Part shown: positions 27,726 to 37,050 of the stretch, piece by piece | How the letters are laid out: every line of letters begins with the position of its first letter | Position numbering within the stretch: the stretch's first letter is position 1 | Assembly: GCA_013151575.1 (NCBI GenBank) | Contig: JAADHZ010000060.1 | Coordinates: forward strand, 1-37,979 | Source of the DNA: Gammaproteobacteria bacterium | GTDB taxonomy: Bacteria > Pseudomonadota > Gammaproteobacteria > SZUA-152 | Reading direction: 5' to 3' | DNA: 37,979 nt | Notes under the pieces: generated by a model | Database searches by the model: none | Told to the model about the DNA's origin: nothing | What the model saw: only the letters and a program-made list of their open reading frames with translations | Position numbers and translations under genes: made by a program

Positions 27726-29801
27726 CTAGTCACTGTTTGAGAAGTCATAGTTCAGCTTGTCTTTGGGATGCTGCAAATAATAACCTTGGATGAAATTGAC
27801 GCCGTGTTGCCACAGTACCGCCAGGCACGTGGGGTCCTGCACGTGTTCGGCGATGGTCAAAAAGCCGAAGTTGCGACCGCTTTCGGCGATTAATTTGATG
27901 GCTTCTTGGCTTTCTTCATCGCTGGCACTTTCGATATGGGCGCCATCTATTTTTAGATAACTCAGGTCCAGATGTTTCAGGTAGGTCAAGTCGGTGCTAT
28001 CTCTGCCTGCGTGGTCGATGGCGAAGTTGCAGTTTAGTTGGCGGAGCCCGTTGGAGAACATTTTTGCGGCTTTGAGGTTTTCCAGTGCGTCCTGCTCTTT
28101 GATTTCAAATACCAGGCAGTCGCCGTGCAGCCGAGCTGCTTGCAATAATTTGCTGATCCACAGCAAAGTGCTTGGATCGCACAGGGAAGCGGCGGAAATT
28201 TTGATAAAAAACTGTAATTCTTTGCCGAGTTTTCGTTTGTCTAAAATGGCCTTGGCGGCACTTTTGATAACCCAGCGGTCAATATCGGTCATTAGGCCCG
28301 CTTGTGTCGCGGCGGCAAGAAACTCACCCGGCATGACGACTTCGTCATTCTGGTCCAACAGCCGGATCAGCACTTCGTAGCGCTCCCCAGGCTCTGCGTG
28401 CAGGCTGACAATGGGCTGGTACTGTAATTGGAAGCGGTTGTTTTTTAACGCCAGTTTTACCAGGGTGATGATTTTTTTGTCTGCTTCTAGGCTGGCCAGT
28501 TCATCTTCCATGGAGAATGCGTGAATCATGTTGCCGCCGTTGTTTTTGGCAAAATTGCAGGCGGTTTCTACTTGGGACATGGATTTTTTGGCATCGATCG
28601 ATGTTTCAGAGATTTTTATTAAACCGATGCTACAGCTCGTGGTCGCCGTTTTTCCTTCCACATCAAAAATTTTCTCCGAGATGCGTAAACGCAATTGTTC
28701 CGCTAGTTTTTCGGCGTCTTTTTGCTGGATGTCGTTAAGCAGGATGGCGAATACTGTCCCTGCATAGCGGGCCAAAACAGTTCCTTCGGGGGAGTTTTCC
28801 TTCAGTAGATTGGCAATGTCGGTGAGCGCTAGATCACTACCGGTGATGCCTAGAGTGTCTTTGATGTTTCTGAAGTTGTCGGGTTCGATGTAAAGCAGGG
28901 CGCCTTTGTATTTTCCATCAATGGCGCGTTTGACGGCGTTTTGCGCCAGCTCCATGAAGTGGTGTTGGTTGAACAGCCCGGTAAGCAGATCCTGCTGGCG
29001 TAGTTGTTCGATTTCTTTTTCCAGTGCCTTATTGTTGCTTTTGCGGTGAATCATGACTTGGGTGCAGGTTTCGCCATCGATGCTGGCGCGGGAAAAATTC
29101 ATAGTAGCGGTGAATGTTTCTCCGTCCTGATGCATGGCCAGATATTCCAACGCCTCTTCGGGGGGTTCGTTGTTACTTAGGCGGCGTAGCACATCTTTGA
29201 AATTTTGTTGTTGATCGCTAGCGATGAGGTCCATGATGGGTACGGATTCTAGTTCTTCCAAGTCATCGTAACCAAAAATATCCCGGTAGCTTTGATTGGC
29301 GTAGATGTGCATGCCTTCGTGAATGTAGGCAATGGGGTCGCGGGAGCTGTCTAGCAGTACGCGGTTACGTTTTTCGCTTTCGTGATGGAGGCTTTTGCAT
29401 GCCCGGTGTGCACGGCGTTCGCGCAGGTTAAAAAACTCCCGTTGAATCACCAGCAGTAAATGTTCCGGTGCGTTTTCCGAGACAAAATCGGCGGCACCAC
29501 AGCGGATCAGGTCTACAACGGTGTCGTCGGTGCGGTCGCTACCGTATACGATGCAGGGGATGTCTTTTCCCGATTTTTTTATGAGGCTGATGGCTTGTTT
29601 AGCGCTGAGGTCGCCCACCTGGGATGCGGTAATCAGCAGGTCCCAGGATTTCCCATCAATGGCGTCCTGCAATGCCTCGTTGTTCTCGATGTATTTGTGG
29701 CGAACAGCAAAGCCGGCGTTACGCAAGCTGCTGGCCAGCGCTTCGGCTTCATTTTCTGATTCGTCCAGTATCAGTGGGCGGATGACGTTCCCGTTGTCCA
29801 A
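27726..29801 (-). CDS. fimX: FimX-like protein: REC-like, PAS, degenerate GGDEF and degenerate EAL domains
   Basis: N-terminal REC-like 'PLILDESENEAEALASSLRNAG...DLLITASQVGDLSA'; PAS 'IAYIHEGMHIYANQSYRDIFGYDD'; GGDEF-type fold with 'RYAGTVFAILL' in place of R-GGDEF-F; EAL-type fold with 'YQPIVSLHAEPGERYEVLIRLLD' (EVL). Confidence 0.8.
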   Translation of the reverse strand: MDNGNVIRPLILDESENEAEALASSLRNAGFAVRHKYIENNEALQDAIDGKSWDLLITASQVGDLSAKQAISLIKKSGKDIPCIVYGSDRTDDTVVDLIRCGAADFVSENAPEHLLLVIQREFFNLRERRAHRACKSLHHESEKRNRVLLDSSRDPIAYIHEGMHIYANQSYRDIFGYDDLEELESVPIMDLIASDQQQNFKDVLRRLSNNEPPEEALEYLAMHQDGETFTATMNFSRASIDGETCTQVMIHRKSNNKALEKEIEQLRQQDLLTGLFNQHHFMELAQNAVKRAIDGKYKGALLYIEPDNFRNIKDTLGITGSDLALTDIANLLKENSPEGTVLARYAGTVFAILLNDIQQKDAEKLAEQLRLRISEKIFDVEGKTATTSCSIGLIKISETSIDAKKSMSQVETACNFAKNNGGNMIHAFSMEDELASLEADKKIITLVKLALKNNRFQLQYQPIVSLHAEPGERYEVLIRLLDQNDEVVMPGEFLAAATQAGLMTDIDRWVIKSAAKAILDKRKLGKELQFFIKISAASLCDPSTLLWISKLLQAARLHGDCLVFEIKEQDALENLKAAKMFSNGLRQLNCNFAIDHAGRDSTDLTYLKHLDLSYLKIDGAHIESASDEESQEAIKLIAESGRNFGFLTIAEHVQDPTCLAVLWQHGVNFIQGYYLQHPKDKLNYDFSNSD

Positions 29802-29856
29802 ATGTGACTCCTAATATGTTACGAATGGCATCCTGTAAACGGCGACAAGCGGTTCC

Positions 29857-31800
29857 CTAAATGAGTGTCCAGACTGAGTCGAATTCGTTGTTGGGATCAC
29901 TGGATTGTGTTTGTTGGTTTTTTTCTTCGGTGGTGGTCAGTACGGTAAACTCAAACTGGGAAAAAACGCCGGTGCTTTCAATTTTTTTGCTGAGTTCGAT
30001 GTTGCTTCGATGCCCCTGGACGTTAGCGATCAAGCGGTCCTTCTCCTGATGCCATGCGTGGGTGATCAGCGTGGCAGGCTGGCTGATACCAGTGAGTTCC
30101 GGCAGCACCAGGCCGCGTTGGAATTTTTCGCTTTGGCCTTGTTGGGGCACGGTGGCGATGGCGATGGCATCAGAGCAGGGGGCGAGTTTCTGGATGCCCA
30201 GTTCCAGTCCGTTTTTCCAGCTCTTGATGCGGCGGATGATGCCGATGCTAAGCTGGGTGCTGCTGGTGTCCATGTTATCCCGAATGCCTACCAGTTCGCC
30301 AATTTGAACTTTTTGTGAGTCTTTTCCATGCACCAAAAAACCTAACAGGCAATAACCGCCCGCGCTTTCGTTGATGCCTTTGCACGAAAGCGGGGAGCAC
30401 AGGGAAGTCTGATTTTGTGGTTTTTCCCCGCTTTCCTCATTAACTTGAAGGGCATTTTTTTGAGGGGCCTTGTGGATGGGATTGTTGGCGCGAAAGGTGA
30501 AGTCGGGGTCCCACACGTCAGGGGTGTGGTCGTCTAAATTACTGATGCCGAATACCGGTGCGCTAGTGTAGTTTGCTCGATCGTTCTGAAAAACATCATC
30601 TTCGGCGGTTTGTTCATCATCATCGTTGTCGTCCCGGTCGCTACGCAATGAGGTGGTCGCCGCCGGGCACAGAACCACGGAGTCTTTTAGCAGGGGCCGG
30701 ATGATTTCGTCGATGTAGTGATGGGTGGCGCTTAGCCCCAGGGTGATGGCGATTTCGTTACTTTTCGCCGAGCGCGAAAAGGCCCGGTGCGATTTCCCGC
30801 TCCAGGTCATCAGCAGACGTTTGAGGATATCTTCTGGAATGCCGATGGTTGTGGGCGATGCATTGCGCAATGCATCGCTGATAACCTGCGTCATTTCTTG
30901 GGTATCCACCACGCGGCAAAGCGCTGGGTCGGTAGCGCCATCGTCGCGGAAATATCCCGGTGCGGCGTCTGTGTTCAGATTGATGGTGAAGGCGTAGTCG
31001 CTGTCTGGGTTTGCGCCAAGGGGTATGACGCGGCAGCTTGGTGCCCAGGTTTGCAGGGCGGTGTAAACGGTATCGGTAATATTCTGGCGTAGTCGGTAGG
31101 GGCCGGCCAGGGCCAGCAGCAATATTTGCGCGTAAAGATCAGCGATGGAACTGTCCAGCATGGATTCAGCCACTATATGGTCTTTCACCAGCTCGTGGTG
31201 AAAATTATTTTTTTCGGCGTAGAGGTAGAGCTGGTGAATATGCAGCCAGACGTGCTCTGGGTGCTGGATGTAAATCTGGTAGGCGCACAGCATGACGTTG
31301 CTCAGATAGCGGATTGCCCGGTGAATGCTTTTAGTGAGTGTCTTGTTGCTGAGCAGAGAAAATGTCTTGCTTAACTTGCTTTGGATGACAGATTTGTAAC
31401 CCAAGGCCATTTGTGAATGCAGCTGAATAGAGAGTTCGGCAACCTTCTGGTTTTTGGGAGAGAGCGGAAGGTTTTGATGGACGTAGTGTTTTTTCAGGAC
31501 TTCGGTAACGTGATAGACGGGGGCACGAAATGCCTCCATGGCTTTGACTCGGTCGGTTTCGGGAATCGCGAGACGATTGATCTCACATAGGGCACCGTAT
31601 ATTTGGCGTGCGCATTCTCCGGTGTTGGCAATGGGCAGAGCCTCGATCCACGCCTCCACCTGTTTGGGGCGCGTGTCGAACGAGCCCTCAATGGGGCGAG
31701 TTTGTTCGGGGATATTCAGCAATCCCTCAAGTGTGTTGCCTGTCACTTGTACTCCTGAAGTGCTAACCGCGTCTGGTTGCTGTGGGTCTTCCCTGAGCAT
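29857..31800 (-). CDS. FimX-associated hypothetical protein, possible PilZ-like C-terminal domain
   Basis: 647 aa ORF directly upstream of the fimX-like gene on the same strand; C-terminal 'GYCLLGFLVHGKDSQKVQIGELVGIRDNMDTSSTQLSIGIIRRIKSWKNGLELGIQKLAP' resembles beta-barrel PilZ-like modules. Confidence 0.6.
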   Translation of the reverse strand: MLREDPQQPDAVSTSGVQVTGNTLEGLLNIPEQTRPIEGSFDTRPKQVEAWIEALPIANTGECARQIYGALCEINRLAIPETDRVKAMEAFRAPVYHVTEVLKKHYVHQNLPLSPKNQKVAELSIQLHSQMALGYKSVIQSKLSKTFSLLSNKTLTKSIHRAIRYLSNVMLCAYQIYIQHPEHVWLHIHQLYLYAEKNNFHHELVKDHIVAESMLDSSIADLYAQILLLALAGPYRLRQNITDTVYTALQTWAPSCRVIPLGANPDSDYAFTINLNTDAAPGYFRDDGATDPALCRVVDTQEMTQVISDALRNASPTTIGIPEDILKRLLMTWSGKSHRAFSRSAKSNEIAITLGLSATHHYIDEIIRPLLKDSVVLCPAATTSLRSDRDDNDDDEQTAEDDVFQNDRANYTSAPVFGISNLDDHTPDVWDPDFTFRANNPIHKAPQKNALQVNEESGEKPQNQTSLCSPLSCKGINESAGGYCLLGFLVHGKDSQKVQIGELVGIRDNMDTSSTQLSIGIIRRIKSWKNGLELGIQKLAPCSDAIAIATVPQQGQSEKFQRGLVLPELTGISQPATLITHAWHQEKDRLIANVQGHRSNIELSKKIESTGVFSQFEFTVLTTTEEKNQQTQSSDPNNEFDSVWTLI

Positions 31801-31927
31801 TTTGCGTAGGCATGAGTATACGTCGCTACGTATAAAACGCCATAGTGCATTGGGTGAGGCGCACTTTGCCTGGGTTTTCGGTACTGATTCGGCATTATTA
31901 TCAGCCTATGCCTGTGAATACTTGAAA

Positions 31928-32956
31928 TCACACGGGAATTTTGTGGGATTTTCCGGCGATCTCGCGCACCAGTTTTGGCGTCAGGAAGCCCGGTAGGCGT
32001 TGTTGCAGACCGGATAACAGCCGTCGAGCCTCGGGTTCTGAAACCTCGAAGTGAGCGGCCCCCTGCACCCGGTCAAGCAGGTGCAAATAGTAGGGCAGGA
32101 CGCCGACTTCGAATAGGGTTTCGCTGAGCGCCTCCTGGGCTTCGACGGTGTCGTTGATGTCGCGCAGCAGCACCGCCTGATTTAGCAGAAAGACGCCGGC
32201 GTTCCGAAGTTTTGCCAGTGCGTTACTGACCTGCGGGTCAATTTCGTTGGCGTGATTGCAATGAGTGACGAGCACGGTGTGCCACGGCAGCGCCCGCAAC
32301 CAGGCCAGCAGGCCAGCGTCGATACGCTCCGGCAGCACGATGGGCATGCGGCTGTGAATGCGCAGGCGTTTGATGTGGGGGATGGTGCGCAGCGCATCGG
32401 TGAGCGTGCTCAGTCGTTCATCGCTCAGGGACAGGGGGTCACCGCCGCTGAGGATGACCTCTCGAATATCCTCGTGGCCACGGATGTAATCCATCGCCTT
32501 GGACCAGTGTGCGTCGTCTGCACGATTTTCAGTGTAAGGGTAGTGACGTCGAAAACAATAGCGGCAATGTACGGGGCAAACCTCGGTGGCCATCAGCAAT
32601 ACCCGCCCATGGTATTTGTGTAGCAGGCCGGGGCTGGCAAGAGCGGCCCCGTCACCCACCGGGTCACGCACGAAACCTGGTTTGCGGATGGTTTCGGCGC
32701 CACGGGGCAGTACCTGCAACAGCAACGGGTCCGCAGGGTCGCCATAGGCCATGCGCGCCACATAACCCCGGGGCACACGCGTGGGGAAGTCCTGCGCAGC
32801 AGCCACCCCCGAGGGCAGGTCGGCGGCGGAAAGTCCTAGTGCTGCCAGCAGGCTGCCGGTTTCCCGGTGGGCCTGGGCCAGTTCCCGCTGCCAGCTGCGA
32901 GGAGGCGTCTTCAAAAAGGACTCGGCCTGACAAAGTCCGGTGCTAAGCGGTATCAT
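31928..32956 (-). CDS. epmB: EF-P beta-lysylation protein (lysine 2,3-aminomutase-like radical SAM)
   Basis: Radical SAM motif '[17 protein letters not shown]', '[24 protein letters not shown]', '[16 protein letters not shown]'. The real start is probably ATG 32956 (MIPLSTG...); the ORF-track extension to 33232 overlaps efp. Confidence 0.93.
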   Translation of the reverse strand: MIPLSTGLCQAESFLKTPPRSWQRELAQAHRETGSLLAALGLSAADLPSGVAAAQDFPTRVPRGYVARMAYGDPADPLLLQVLPRGAETIRKPGFVRDPVGDGAALASPGLLHKYHGRVLLMATEVCPVHCRYCFRRHYPYTENRADDAHWSKAMDYIRGHEDIREVILSGGDPLSLSDERLSTLTDALRTIPHIKRLRIHSRMPIVLPERIDAGLLAWLRALPWHTVLVTHCNHANEIDPQVSNALAKLRNAGVFLLNQAVLLRDINDTVEAQEALSETLFEVGVLPYYLHLLDRVQGAAHFEVSEPEARRLLSGLQQRLPGFLTPKLVREIAGKSHKIPV

Positions 32957-33017
32957 ACGTTGCCTCTCAAACAGAGCGTGCACATTAGAGACAGAATGTT
33001 CCCAGAACGAGGTAGAA

Positions 33018-33587
33018 ATGGCTAATTTCTCAACCAACGAATTCAAAAACGGCCTCAAGGTCATGGTGGATAACGACCCTTGCTCCATGATTGAGGTCGA
33101 TATGGTCAAGCCAGGCAAGGGCCAAGCCTTCACCCGCGTCAAGTTGCGCAACCTGCTCAGCGGGCGCGTGGTGGAGCGCACGTACAAATCCGGCGAATCC
33201 CTGCCGGGAGCCGATGTCATGGACACCGACATGCAGTACCTCTACAACGACGGTGAATTTTGGTACTTCATGGACCCCGATACCTTCGAACAAGTAGGGG
33301 CGGATGCCCGTGCCGTGGGTGATCAGTCCAAGTGGTTGAAGGAACAGGACACCTGTGAGGTAACCCTTTGGAACGATAGCCCCATCGCCATCAGCACGCC
33401 CAACTTTGTGGAGTTGCGGATCACCGAAACGGACCCTGGGTTGAAAGGTGACACGGCCCAGGGCGGCATCAAACCCGCCACGCTGGAAACCGGCGCGATG
33501 GTGCGTGTACCCCTGTTCATCGAAACCGGTGAGCTCATCAAAGTAGACACCCGTAGCGGCGAATATGTGGGACGCGTCAAAAGCTGA
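33018..33587 (+). CDS. efp: Elongation factor P
   Basis: '[49 protein letters not shown]', '[19 protein letters not shown]', '[10 protein letters not shown]'. ATG at 33018. Confidence 0.97.
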   Translation: MANFSTNEFKNGLKVMVDNDPCSMIEVDMVKPGKGQAFTRVKLRNLLSGRVVERTYKSGESLPGADVMDTDMQYLYNDGEFWYFMDPDTFEQVGADARAVGDQSKWLKEQDTCEVTLWNDSPIAISTPNFVELRITETDPGLKGDTAQGGIKPATLETGAMVRVPLFIETGELIKVDTRSGEYVGRVKS

Positions 33588-33601
33588 GCGGGGCAGGGCC
33601 A

Positions 33602-34579
33602 TTGGGCGTTGAGCAACACTGGCGGCCCACCGCCACCCCGTTGGCCCTGCAACAGCGGGCGGCATTGCTGCGCCGCCTGCGCCGCTATTTCGACCAACAG
33701 CAGGTGCTGGAGGTGGAAACGCCCCTGCTGGCACGCGGCGGGACCACCGACCCCCATATTCCCAGCTACGTGGTGGAGGCAAGCGACGGCCTCCCCCTAT
33801 ATCTGAACACCTCCCCTGAATTCGCCATGAAGCGCCTGCTGGCAGCAGGGATGGGCTCCATCTATCAGGTGTGCAAGGCCTTCCGGCGCGGTGAGGTCGG
33901 GCGGCTGCACAATCCGGAATTCACTCTGCTGGAGTGGTACCGCATCGGTTTCGACCATGTTCGTCTCATGGATGACGTGGCGGCCTTGGTCGATGTGCTG
34001 GCTAAAGGTCTGCGTGAATTCGAGGCGCCACAGCGGCTCAGTTATCAGGTCTGTTTTCAGCAATACCTTAATGTAGACCCCCACCGCGCCAGCGGCCGGG
34101 AACTGATGGCCTGTGCCGCCGCTCAGGGGATAGGGCCGGTGGCCGGGCTGGCCCTTGATGACCGCGACGGTTGGCTGGACTTGCTGATGAGTCACTGCAT
34201 CCAACCCCAGCTGGGGCAAAATCGACTCACCTTCGTGTACGACTACCCGGCCACCCAGGCCTCGCTGGCCCGGGTGCGGCCCGGGCCAGTGCCGGTGGCG
34301 GAGCGTTTCGAACTCTTCATTGACGGCGTGGAATTGGCCAATGGGTTTCATGAGCTGCGCGATGCCAACGAACAGCGCCAGCGTTTCGAGGCGGATCTGC
34401 GGGCCAGAGCGGCTCAGGGGCTGGATGCAATTTTTATGGACGAGCGGCTATTGGCGGCACTGGAGCAGGGGCTGCCAGCCTGCGCCGGGGTTGCGTTGGG
34501 GTTGGACAGGTTACAGTTAGTGCTGTCGCGATCCACGCGTCTGGAAGAGGTTCAGTCGTTTTCGTTTGAGCGGATTTGA
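33602..34579 (+). CDS. epmA: EF-P--lysine ligase (class II LysRS-like)
   Basis: 'VLEVETPLLARGGTTDPHIPSY', 'LYLNTSPEFAMKRLLAAGMGSIYQVCKAFRRGEVGRLHNPEFTLLEWYR', 'GVALGLDRLQLVL'. TTG start. Confidence 0.95.
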   Translation: MGVEQHWRPTATPLALQQRAALLRRLRRYFDQQQVLEVETPLLARGGTTDPHIPSYVVEASDGLPLYLNTSPEFAMKRLLAAGMGSIYQVCKAFRRGEVGRLHNPEFTLLEWYRIGFDHVRLMDDVAALVDVLAKGLREFEAPQRLSYQVCFQQYLNVDPHRASGRELMACAAAQGIGPVAGLALDDRDGWLDLLMSHCIQPQLGQNRLTFVYDYPATQASLARVRPGPVPVAERFELFIDGVELANGFHELRDANEQRQRFEADLRARAAQGLDAIFMDERLLAALEQGLPACAGVALGLDRLQLVLSRSTRLEEVQSFSFERI

Positions 34580-34883
34580 GGGAAAGAGGTATGTCGGCTT
34601 TTTTTACAGGGACTGGATTTTTCATTTGTTCTGACGGGTAAGGTACGATACTGTTTTCCGATCAATGGATTGATTTGCCGCGCTATTTCCTGCAAAACCG
34701 AGGTTTGGCCTGTATTTTGCTTAACAAGCAAGCCAAGTCAGCAAATGAACGCTGAAGGTCGGCGTTGCGTGTTATTGTTTTAGCGCAGGTAAGTGAGAGC
34801 CATGGATTAGAAAGTTGCGGGGTCGTTGGGCGCGGGGGGGAGAGTCATGTATTCTGACCAAAAACGGGAGCTGGAGGTGTTCG

Positions 34884-35258
34884 GTGGAAAAACGATGGAG
34901 TGAGCGCAAGGCATTGCGTGTCGGGGTGGATGTTTATCAGCATGGCGAAATGCTGGGCTGCTGTTGTTCTCGTGACATTGGGCTGGGGGGAACCTTTCTT
35001 GGCCTAGAAGAGGATACGGATCTTGATCTTCGTCATTCCAGCGATGTCGAACTGGTATTTTGCTTGCAGAAGGAGAGCCAGGGATCCCAGCATCGCATCA
35101 ATGCGCGGGTCACACGGATAGCCGACGACGGTGTCGGCCTTAAGTTTCGGAATTTTGATACCGGGGTGTTCCGTTCGCTACAGGAAATCCTCTCGTATCA
35201 ACGCGCGCCGAGCAACGACACCAGCGCGAGTGCGTTGGTCAACGAACTGATGAAGTAA
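34884..35258 (+). CDS. PilZ domain-containing protein
   Basis: 'RWSERKALRVGVDVYQHGEMLGCCCSRDIGLGGTFLGLE' (RxxxR ... D-x-S/G-x-G-G-like PilZ pattern); GTG 34884 with an upstream GGAG favoured over the ORF-track start. Confidence 0.8.
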   Translation: MEKRWSERKALRVGVDVYQHGEMLGCCCSRDIGLGGTFLGLEEDTDLDLRHSSDVELVFCLQKESQGSQHRINARVTRIADDGVGLKFRNFDTGVFRSLQEILSYQRAPSNDTSASALVNELMK

Positions 35259-35469
35259 GCCGACCGGGCTCCTCGCCCGGCTCCGTAGCGTCCTCTTGTT
35301 TTTCGGTCCCGGTTTCCCGCCATTTTTTGTAGCACTCCAGGCCGCAAAAATGCTGGGTATAATCATCGCCCTCGCTGCTGACGGCGACCGATTCCGGGAT
35401 TTCCTTCAGGCACACGTCGCACGCGACGCCGCTCGTCTCCGCAGGGGCTGGTTTTGTGTTCTCAGTCAT
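35239..35469 (-). CDS. DUF3330-like small Cys-motif protein
   Basis: 'CDVCLKEIPESVAVSSEGDDYTQHFCGLECYKKW' (CxxC ... CxxxC). Confidence 0.65.
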   Translation of the reverse strand: MTENTKPAPAETSGVACDVCLKEIPESVAVSSEGDDYTQHFCGLECYKKWRETGTEKQEDATEPGEEPGRLTSSVR

Positions 35470-35576
35470 GACGGCCTACCTCAATTTTTGTACAAACATT
35501 TCCGCATAAATGTTTCCGTATGGACAAAGCATAGTCCACATTCACGGCCATCGAATCCATCCCCTCCCCACGTGCG

Positions 35577-36470
35577 CTATTGCTCGATTTGGCGACTTCC
35601 CAGGGCTTGGCCCATGTCGACTTTGTCGGTGGCGGTCGGCAACCACCGAATGGCATTGCGGCCAAACAGCAAAATGACCGTAGAACCCATGTTGAAACGC
35701 CCCATCTCCGCGCCTTTTTCGAAGGCGTTGTTGGGGGCCTCGGGATCGTAATCCCAGTGGCGGATCTGACGGCCAGCCGGCGGCGTAACCTCGCCGGCCC
35801 AGACGGTTTCAATACTGGCCACGAAAATGGCTCCCACCAGCACCATGGCCATGGGGCCCAGCTCGGTGTCGAAGTAGGCGACCACCCGTTCGTTGCGCGC
35901 AAACAATCGCGGTACGGCGCGGGCGGTGGCCGGGTTGACGCTGAACAGCCGCCCCGGCACATGGGTCATGGCGCGAAGCTTTCCAGCCACCGGCATGTGG
36001 ATGCGATGGTAATCCCGAGGAGAGAGATACAGCGTGGCGAAGCGCCCGCCCTCAAAGGCGGCGGCGTGTTGTGTATCGCCGCCCAACAGCTCGGTGAGCG
36101 AATAGTCGCGCCCCTTGGCCTGAAAAATCCGTCCAGCCATGATGTCGCCGAGTTGGCTCACCGCGCCGTCCACCGGACAGGCGAGGGTATCGGGGGCTGT
36201 CGCCAGCGTGCGTGCGCCGTCCCGCAACCGGCGGGTGAAAAAGGCGTTGAAGCTGGGGTAGGTGCTGAGGTCCGGCTCTGCGGCCTGGCTCATGTCCACC
36301 GTGTAGTGGTTCACGAACCAGCGCGTGAACGGACCTTTCCACCAGCGCGCCTCACAGCGGGTGATCGCGTGCATCACGCGGGACAATGCGTGGTGGGGCA
36401 GCAGGTATTGCGGCAGAGCTTTGGCGTAATCCATCAGACTGGCGCCGGATTTTGGATTTGTTTCAGGCAT
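35577..36470 (-). CDS. psd: Phosphatidylserine decarboxylase proenzyme
   Basis: 'YPSFNAFFTRRLRDGAR', 'CPVDGAVSQLGDI', 'YLSPRDYHRIHMPVAG', 'FNMGSTVILLF' autocleavage region. Start ATG 36470 (MPETNPK) preferred to 36545. Confidence 0.95.
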   Translation of the reverse strand: MPETNPKSGASLMDYAKALPQYLLPHHALSRVMHAITRCEARWWKGPFTRWFVNHYTVDMSQAAEPDLSTYPSFNAFFTRRLRDGARTLATAPDTLACPVDGAVSQLGDIMAGRIFQAKGRDYSLTELLGGDTQHAAAFEGGRFATLYLSPRDYHRIHMPVAGKLRAMTHVPGRLFSVNPATARAVPRLFARNERVVAYFDTELGPMAMVLVGAIFVASIETVWAGEVTPPAGRQIRHWDYDPEAPNNAFEKGAEMGRFNMGSTVILLFGRNAIRWLPTATDKVDMGQALGSRQIEQ

Positions 36471-36780
36471 ATGACGACCGTTATTGTTGTCGGTGCAGGA
36501 CGCCGGGTATCGGCAGCGAGCGTGTTCTGCACCTCGGACGGGCATGATACCGGACCCGGGGATTGATCAACACTATGATGCCCTGCACTGCTACCCCAGG
36601 CCAACCTAGCATGTGTTGAGGTATTGGAAACATGAAAACCCGTAATCCCCTCGCGTCATTTCAGCGTTATGTTTTTGAATGGCCGGATGTGGTAATTCCC
36701 TTCTACAACCTTTCTAAAGACCAAATAACCGGTGCTACAATCAGGTCTAAATAGGCGCTAGTCCAATGAGATTACCCCCA

Positions 36781-37050
36781 ATGCAAATTAAATTTTCTGA
36801 AGACATCATTCTCCTTACGGGTCTGAAAGTTAACCCCGGCAAGGTGGTAAATCATGCAAAAGATACTCACCACCCGATCTTGCTTACCCGTCGAAGAAAG
36901 ATGTAGCAGTTCTTCAAGGCCTTGAAGAAGATGAAAAAAAATGAAGAAGAGCGGGAGTTTATGAAAGCTGTTGCCACGGGTTTAATAGAGGTGCGTGAAG
37001 GTAAAAAACTGGAATTGGATGAGGTAAAGAAAAAGCTGGGTATCGAATAA
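36781..37050 (+). pseudogene. Phd/YefM-like antitoxin, two frameshifts
   Basis: Pieced translation: MQIKFSEDIILLTGLKVNPGKVVNHAKDTHHPILLTRR / KKDVAVLQGLEEDEKK / NEEEREFMKAVATGLIEVREGKKLELDEVKKKLGIE; second break at an A8 run (36934-36941). Confidence 0.75.

Noticed and set aside
32940-33017. N-terminal extension of EF-P in the ORF track
   Set aside because: Canonical EF-P begins MANFSTNEF at 33018; the upstream part lies in the epmB/efp divergent promoter.
32957-33232. N-terminal extension of EpmB in the ORF track
   Set aside because: It is antisense to efp; conserved start is most likely MIPLSTG at 32956.
35264-35280. CCGGGC-TCCTC-GCCCGG hairpin after the PilZ gene
   Set aside because: Lies inside the C-terminal coding region of the DUF3330-like gene and lacks a clear adjacent T tract; may be a bidirectional terminator but support is weak.
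36632-36754. 40-aa ORF MKTRNPLASFQRYVFEWPDVVIPFYNLSKDQITGATIRSK
   Set aside because: No homology or context evidence; too short to claim.
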